This document shows positions 31,222 through 35,077 of a DNA stretch of 35,077 nucleotides, piece after piece. The first letter of the stretch is position 1. Every line of letters begins with the position of its first letter. Position numbers and translations under genes: made by a program. Under the pieces are notes generated by a model. It was not told where the DNA came from. It made no database searches and worked only from the letters and a program-made list of their open reading frames with translations. The stretch lies in assembly GCA_031430645.1 (NCBI GenBank), contig JANPBY010000118.1, positions 1-35,077 of the forward strand. Reading direction: 5' to 3'. The DNA comes from JANPBY01 sp031430645 (GTDB lineage Bacteria; Actinomycetota; Actinomycetes; DATJPE01).

Positions 31222-31808
31222 AAGAGCGCCCCGTCCTCGGCGTCGGCGGAACCATCTGTGCCTGGCGTGCCCCCGTCGGAGAGCCCGAGGCTGGCGGCCG
31301 TGGAAAACCCGTCGAGGTAGCCCCTCGCACGTTCCAGCCGCGGATAGCCCTCGAGCAAGTGCCAGAAGTCGGGTCCATGCCCTGGGGCCAGGAGGTGGGC
31401 GAGCTCATGAAGGAGCACGTAATCGACGACGAAGCCGGGCATCCCTTCGAGGCGCCTGGACAGTCGGATCGTGCCGTCGACGGGAGTGCACGACCCCCAC
31501 CGGCCGTTCTGGTTGTCGACCCAGCGGACCGACTTCGGGCGGGCGCGGCCCTGGAGATAGCGAGTCGACAGGTGCTCGGCGCGCACCATCAGCTGAGTGT
31601 CGGAGGGCCTTCGCCGCCGGTCTGAGCGGTCAAGGCGCTCGACCATCGTCGTGACCCAGTGCGCCTCCTCGGCTTTCGACATGCGTGCCGGAAGCAGCAC
31701 GATGGTGCGGGTGCCCTCCCGGTAGGCACTCACGGTGCGGCGGCGCCGGGCACTGCGCCGGACCTCGACCTCGAGGGGCAACCCAGAGGGGTCGGCTGGA
31801 TCCACCAT
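31218..31808 (-). CDS. YgjP-like (M48/WLM-type) metallopeptidase
   Basis: A 196-residue zinc metallopeptidase-like protein. HELAH at 134-138 followed by H144 (APGHGPDFW) gives the zinc site HExxH-x5-H. The upstream NGRWGSCTPVDGTIRLSRRL is the family signature of YgjP/DUF45 proteins. An Arg-rich N-terminal part (SARRRRTVSAYREGTRTIVLLP) is usual for the group, and the Ser/Asp-rich C-terminal tail is likely disordered. It has no signal peptide, so it is cytoplasmic. The start at ATG 31808 is chosen by fit. It converges on the NUDIX gene with overlapping stops. Function is not established for this subfamily. Confidence 0.87.
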   Translation of the reverse strand: MVDPADPSGLPLEVEVRRSARRRRTVSAYREGTRTIVLLPARMSKAEEAHWVTTMVERLDRSDRRRRPSDTQLMVRAEHLSTRYLQGRARPKSVRWVDNQNGRWGSCTPVDGTIRLSRRLEGMPGFVVDYVLLHELAHLLAPGHGPDFWHLLEGYPRLERARGYLDGFSTAASLGLSDGGTPGTDGSADAEDGALF

Positions 31809-32315
31809 GACGGCGAGAGTACGGCCGCCATCCCCCAGGCACTTCCCTCGACGAGCCCCCTACGCTCGAAAATAGTTTGGGATGAGTTTTCCTCCACAGC
31901 CGGTGGACAGCGTCTGCGCAGGTCAGAACCCATGTCGCTCGAGGTGATACCAGCCGTCCCCAGGTCCGCGCACCGGCTGTCCACAGGGGCGCGCCACAGT
32001 GTCCCCAGGTGCTCCACAGCCTTGTCCACAGGCGGACCCCGCCGCCCGTTGACGGCCAGGCCGCCTCGCGCATAGCGTCCCGCCCCATCGAGGCCCCCGA
32101 GAAAACTCGCTGTGTGCGTCCGCAAGGGGAAGGTGGACGGGCACAACGTGCGACTTGGGGGCCTCGTCCATAACGGCAGGAAGCCCGGCCTGAGCCACGA
32201 TCAGACACGACTTTCGGGCCGCGTCCCCAGGTTGGGGGCGGAATTGACGTAAGGTGACCGCCGATCGCAGCGCACGCACCCGAGCGGGCGCCGACCGAAC
32301 CGAGGAGGACCCGCG
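31809..32315. other. Long intergenic region with DnaA-box-like motifs, no gene seen
   Basis: About 500 bases between the divergent metallopeptidase and DUF5679 genes. No frame shows family similarity. Its left half has an unusual density of TCCACAG motifs (see the separate entry). A TTGACG at 32244-32249 may belong to the DUF5679 promoter, but no matching -10 was found. Confidence 0.5.
31891..32030. promoter_or_regulatory. Cluster of DnaA-box-like sites
   Basis: TTGTCCACA at 32022-32030 equals the common actinobacterial DnaA box. CTGTCCACA at 31977-31985 differs by one base. Further CTCCACAG motifs occur near 31892 and 32012, and an opposed GGTGGACAG near 31902. Five related sites in 140 bases suggest DnaA binding, but no dnaA or dnaN gene is nearby, so this is not the usual oriC context. 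Confidence 0.4.
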
Positions 32316-32474
32316 ATGGCCGACGATTACACAGGCGAGGCCTACTGCGTGAAGTGCAAGGCGAAGCGCGAGTTCACCGGCGTGATCAATGTGAGCGCCT
32401 CCGGTCGCCGTATGGCTCAGGGCATTTGCCCGGTCTGCGGCACGAAGGTCAACCGGATCCTCGGCAAGGCCTGA
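32316..32474 (+). CDS. DUF5679 zinc-ribbon protein
   Basis: A 52-residue protein with two CxxC knuckles, CVKC at residues 11-14 and CPVC at 38-41, forming a zinc ribbon. Its sequence, beginning MADDYTGEAYCVKCKAKREF and containing SASGRRMAQGICPVCGTKVNRIL, is typical of the actinobacterial DUF5679 family. GAGGAGG at 32302-32308 lies seven bases before the ATG, a near-ideal ribosome binding site that suggests high expression. A strong hairpin follows at 32495-32528. Related small ribbons are compared with topoisomerase I C-terminal zinc fingers; the function is unknown. Confidence 0.88.
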   Translation: MADDYTGEAYCVKCKAKREFTGVINVSASGRRMAQGICPVCGTKVNRILGKA

Positions 32475-32494
32475 GCCCTACCCACGCGACACAA

Positions 32495-32528
32495 AACGGA
32501 GCGGTCGTCACCTGACGGCCGCTCCGTT
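32495..32528 (+). terminator. Strong hairpin terminator of the DUF5679 gene
   Basis: AACGGAGCGG (32495-32504) pairs with CCGCTCCGTT (32519-32528). Inside, CGTCA and TGACG extend the stem around a CC loop, with one T-G pair between, giving about 16 pairs. It starts 20 bases after the stop. There is only a short TT after the stem. Confidence 0.75.
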
Positions 32529-32621
32529 CGTGGTTCCTGCACTTGGCGCCGCGTGCCTTAGCACGGCTGCCCTGGGGACGACCGCTGCGCTCCACAGGGC
32601 TGCACGCGCAGGCTCGGCTCC

Positions 32622-33740
32622 ATGACCGAACCAACCCCACGCATCCGTCGCCCTCTCCTGCCACCTGCGCTCACTCGAGTCTGGCGTGGCTCGGACAGCC
32701 TCCAGCTCGGCGCCGGCACGCGTAACCCTGTCGTCCTCGCCGGAGTGGATCCTCGCGACGCCAGCTTTCTGCTCAGTCTGGATGGACGTCGGGACCGGCC
32801 GGGCGCGCTGGCCCATGCGGCAAACCTCGGACTGACGCCGTCCCGGGCCGAACGATTGCTGGGGCTGCTCGAGAGGGGCCATTGCTTGGCCGACGCCGCC
32901 ACTGACACCCACAGCCTGGCCTCGCTGTCACCAGCTGACCGGGACCGCCTCGCAGGCGACCTGGCAGCCTTGTCCCTGGTAGCGCCGGTCCGCAGCCTGG
33001 GTCTTGCCGCCTTCGCTCGCCGCCGCGCCGCCTGCGTAGAAGTTCGAGGCGCCAGCCGGGTCGGCGCCGCAGTCACCGGACTGCTCGCCGCCTCCGGAGT
33101 GGGGACAGTCTCCGTGGTCGATGACGAGGCCGTCCGGCCGGGAGACATTGCCCCGCTTGGGCCGCACCAGGGCTCAGTCGGTCAACCTCGGTCTGACGCT
33201 GCGGTGGCGGCAGCGCGACGTACGGCTCCGAGCATGCGCCGTGATGCCAACCAGCCGCCCGACCTCGTGGTCCTCACGGGGTCGCCGGTCATTGACCCCT
33301 CGGTGGGCGACTCCCTGCTCGGGAGCGGGATCCCGCACCTGCCGGTAACGATGCTCGAGACCACGGCAACGGTCGGACCACTCGTCCTCGCGGGAGGAGG
33401 GCCGTGCCTTCGGTGCATTGACCTGCACCGAAACGACCGGGACCCGGACTGGCCTCTGGTTGCGGCCCAGCTCGGAACCATCCACGGTCGAGGGGGGCGG
33501 GGTGCAGCAACTCGTTCCTCTGTCGAGGCGTGCGACGTCGTCTTGGCCACGTGTGCGGCTGCCTTGGCTTCGCTGATGGTGCTCGGGTGGCTGTCCGACC
33601 CCGAGCCAGCCTCCGACGAGACCACGGTTGGTGTCGAGGCCGGCACGGCGTACGTCCTCCGGCTCCCCGGCGGAGAGCCTCGCCGGAGGACGTACGCCAC
33701 GCATCCTCGCTGCGGATGCGCCTGGGGAGGGCGACAATGA
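32622..33740 (+). CDS. ThiF-like (E1/MoeB fold) protein, probably degenerate
   Basis: A 372-residue protein. The second half resembles the ThiF/MoeB adenylyltransferase fold: a glycine-containing nucleotide loop (VRGASRVGAAVTGLLAASGVGTVSVVDDEAV), a DLVVLTGSP strand, and two zinc-type motifs, CLRC near the centre of the domain and CGC at the C-terminus. Key E1 features look altered: the GxGGxG loop reads GASRVG, and the usual N-x-x-RQ after the acidic strand is replaced by GDIAPLG. It may therefore bind a partner rather than adenylylate it, as in leader-peptide-binding ThiF relatives. Residues 1-130 form an unrecognised domain. ATG 32622 has no clear ribosome binding site. The UbiB gene starts five bases after its stop. 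Confidence 0.72.
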   Translation: MTEPTPRIRRPLLPPALTRVWRGSDSLQLGAGTRNPVVLAGVDPRDASFLLSLDGRRDRPGALAHAANLGLTPSRAERLLGLLERGHCLADAATDTHSLASLSPADRDRLAGDLAALSLVAPVRSLGLAAFARRRAACVEVRGASRVGAAVTGLLAASGVGTVSVVDDEAVRPGDIAPLGPHQGSVGQPRSDAAVAAARRTAPSMRRDANQPPDLVVLTGSPVIDPSVGDSLLGSGIPHLPVTMLETTATVGPLVLAGGGPCLRCIDLHRNDRDPDWPLVAAQLGTIHGRGGRGAATRSSVEACDVVLATCAAALASLMVLGWLSDPEPASDETTVGVEAGTAYVLRLPGGEPRRRTYATHPRCGCAWGGRQ

Positions 33741-33744
33741 GGCG

Positions 33745-35077
33745 GTGACCGAGCTGCCGAGACGAGCCGTGACCCGCACGGCCAAGCTGGCCTCGCTGCC
33801 ACTGGGCTTTGCGGGGCGCAAGGCCATCGGGGTTGGCAAACGAGTCGGCGGACGACCGGCTGACCTTGTCGCCGCTGAGATCCAGCGTGCGACGGCCGAG
33901 CAGGTGTTCCGGGTGCTCGGCGAGCTCAAGGGCGGCGCCATGAAGTTCGGGCAAGCCATGAGCGTCTTCGAGGCAGCCTTCCCCGAGGAGATGGCGGGGC
34001 CTTACCGGGCCATGCTCACCAAGCTCCAAGAAGCCGCCCCACCCATGGACGCAGCGTCTGTACATCGAGTACTTGCGGAGTCCTTCGGCCGGCAGTGGCG
34101 GCGCAGGTTCCAGTCCTTTGACGACACCCCCGCCGCGGCGGCTTCCATCGGCCAGGTACATCGGGCCGTGTGGAAGGACGGCACCGACGTTGCCGTCAAG
34201 GTGCAATACCCAGGGGCCGAGCAAGCGCTGCAGGCGGACCTCGGGCAGATCGTTCGGATGGGGCGACTCTTCGGGGCGCTCGTGCCCGGGATGGACGTCA
34301 AACCGCTCGCGGAAGAGCTGCGTGACCGGATGGTCGAAGAACTCGACTACCGCCTCGAACGTGAGGCGCAGCAAGGGTTCTACGACGCCTATCGCAATGA
34401 CTCGAACATCGCGGTCCCGGCAGTCCTCGATGGTGCCCAGCACGTTGTGGTCTCTGAATGGATGGACGGCAGGCCGCTGTCCCGCGTGATAGCCGAGGGT
34501 ACCCAGGCGGAGCGCGACCACGCCGGCCAGCGCTACATCCACTTCCTCTTTGCCTCGCCGGCGAGGGCCGGCCTGCTGCACGCCGATCCGCACCCGGGCA
34601 ACTACCGGATCCTTCCCGACGGGCGGCTCGGAGTCCTCGACTACGGCGCTGTGGCCCGGCTGCCCGGGGGGCTGTCGCCGGCGATCGGCCGCCTGCTGTC
34701 AGTGGCGCTGGCCGGGGACGCGACCACCGTCGAGGAGGGGTTGCGCGCCGAGGGCTTCATCAAGCCCAAGGTCTCCATCGACGCCCAATCGTTGCTCGAC
34801 TACCTGGCCCCCTTCGTCGAGCCCGCATCCCATCCGACGTTTCGCTTCGACCGTCCATGGATGCAGGAGCAGTTCCGCCGGATCAACGATCCGCGGTCAG
34901 AGAATTGGTCCACCGGGCTGAAGCTCAACCTTCCGCCGGAGTACCTCCTCGTCCACCGGGTCTGGCTCGGTGGCATCGGCGTGCTCTGTCAGCTCGGCGC
35001 CGAGGTCTCGCTCATCACCGAGCTCGAGACTTGGCTCCCCGGCTTCACCCCTCCCCGGGGTGAGGTTGGTGTTTTTT
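33745..35077 (+). CDS. AarF/UbiB (ABC1) family atypical kinase-like protein, 3' end beyond window
   Basis: An ABC1/ADCK/UbiB-family protein, 444 codons to the window edge without a stop. The diagnostic KxGQ motif is KFGQ (67-70). The Ala-rich loop AAASIGQVHRA (131-141) replaces the kinase glycine-rich loop, K152 in VAVKVQYPG is the ATP lysine, HADPHPGN (279-286) is the catalytic loop, and LDYG (D299) is the metal-binding motif. Relatives are ATPases supporting quinone or lipid metabolism at membranes; actinobacterial roles are little known. GTG 33745 lies five bases after the ThiF-like stop, so the two are likely one operon. The last bases include a CACCCC/GGGGTG hairpin and a run of six T at the very end of the window. 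Confidence 0.9.
   Translation, partial: MTELPRRAVTRTAKLASLPLGFAGRKAIGVGKRVGGRPADLVAAEIQRATAEQVFRVLGELKGGAMKFGQAMSVFEAAFPEEMAGPYRAMLTKLQEAAPPMDAASVHRVLAESFGRQWRRRFQSFDDTPAAAASIGQVHRAVWKDGTDVAVKVQYPGAEQALQADLGQIVRMGRLFGALVPGMDVKPLAEELRDRMVEELDYRLEREAQQGFYDAYRNDSNIAVPAVLDGAQHVVVSEWMDGRPLSRVIAEGTQAERDHAGQRYIHFLFASPARAGLLHADPHPGNYRILPDGRLGVLDYGAVARLPGGLSPAIGRLLSVALAGDATTVEEGLRAEGFIKPKVSIDAQSLLDYLAPFVEPASHPTFRFDRPWMQEQFRRINDPRSENWSTGLKLNLPPEYLLVHRVWLGGIGVLCQLGAEVSLITELETWLPGFTPPRGEVGVF

Noticed and set aside
33289..34593. A 434-codon minus-strand frame opposite the ThiF-like and UbiB genes
   Set aside because: It spans two well-supported plus-strand genes and its product shows no domain. The UbiB frame carries all kinase-like motifs.
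1..35077. CRISPR arrays, rRNA genes, riboswitches and insertion sequences
   Set aside because: I searched for regular spaced repeats, rRNA signatures, cobalamin or other riboswitch cores (especially before the B12 enzyme) and transposase motifs, and saw none that I could support by eye.
35046..35077. Hairpin plus T run at the window end as the terminator of the UbiB gene
   Set aside because: The UbiB frame is still open through it, so it would end transcription inside the coding region. Its downstream context is outside the window.

Overview
The window is high-GC DNA from an actinobacterium. The evidence is the gene set: a UPF0182 membrane protein, a PPA1309-family protein, a DUF2342 zincin, a DUF5679 zinc ribbon, a mycothiol-dependent isomerase relative and a SARP-type regulator remnant, plus GTG/TTG starts and an initiator tRNA with a C1-U72 mismatch. 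I cannot name a genus; a member of Propionibacteriales or Micrococcales would fit.

Layout. 1-0.83 kb: the end of moeA and a conserved hypothetical gene. 0.84-3.75 kb: a copper-resistance operon (CsoR operator, csoR, copZ-like chaperone, copA). 3.8-6.8 kb: a stand-alone AAA-type ATPase, a CLC chloride channel/transporter and a convergent four-helix membrane protein. 7.0-23.6 kb: an accessory zone in which intact genes alternate with debris. Intact genes are a mycothiol-type isomerase, an Fe-S photolyase, a fused glutamate-mutase-like B12 enzyme, PhoX, a secreted serine hydrolase, an HTH-MNT/HEPN toxin-antitoxin pair, a lipoprotein and a LuxR regulator. Broken ones are a META-domain lipoprotein with four indels, a frameshifted methyltransferase, vapB, three vapC pieces, a second hepT piece, a DUF2252 piece, and SARP, berberine-bridge-oxidase, photolyase and isomerase fragments. 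23.6-35.1 kb: a compact core segment: tRNA-fMet, UPF0182, PPA1309, a YlbL-type PDZ/Lon-like protease, moaE, the DUF2342 zincin, a NUDIX hydrolase, a YgjP-like metallopeptidase, the DUF5679 protein, a ThiF-like protein and an AarF/UbiB kinase-like gene that runs off the end.

How genes work together. csoR-copZ-copA form a copper sensor, chaperone and exporter unit. mntA and hepT overlap by one base and should form one toxin-antitoxin module. moeA and moaE both serve molybdenum cofactor synthesis but are about 28 kb apart. The zincin and NUDIX genes overlap by four bases.

The most unusual structures are (1) a single-chain glutamate-mutase-like B12 protein whose substrate-binding arginines and B12-loop glycine appear changed; (2) a HEPN-MNT module lying exactly between N- and C-terminal halves of vapC, with a degenerate echo of the same hepT-vapC order 4 kb away; (3) an inverted duplication of a luxR/small-gene divergent promoter in which each copy has lost the opposite gene; (4) a 0.65-kb patchwork of fragments, two of them derived from genes 1-2 kb upstream; (5) 160-bp dispersed direct repeats bracketing the toxin-antitoxin/luxR region, one of them beside tRNA-fMet. 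No integrase, transposase or CRISPR array was found.
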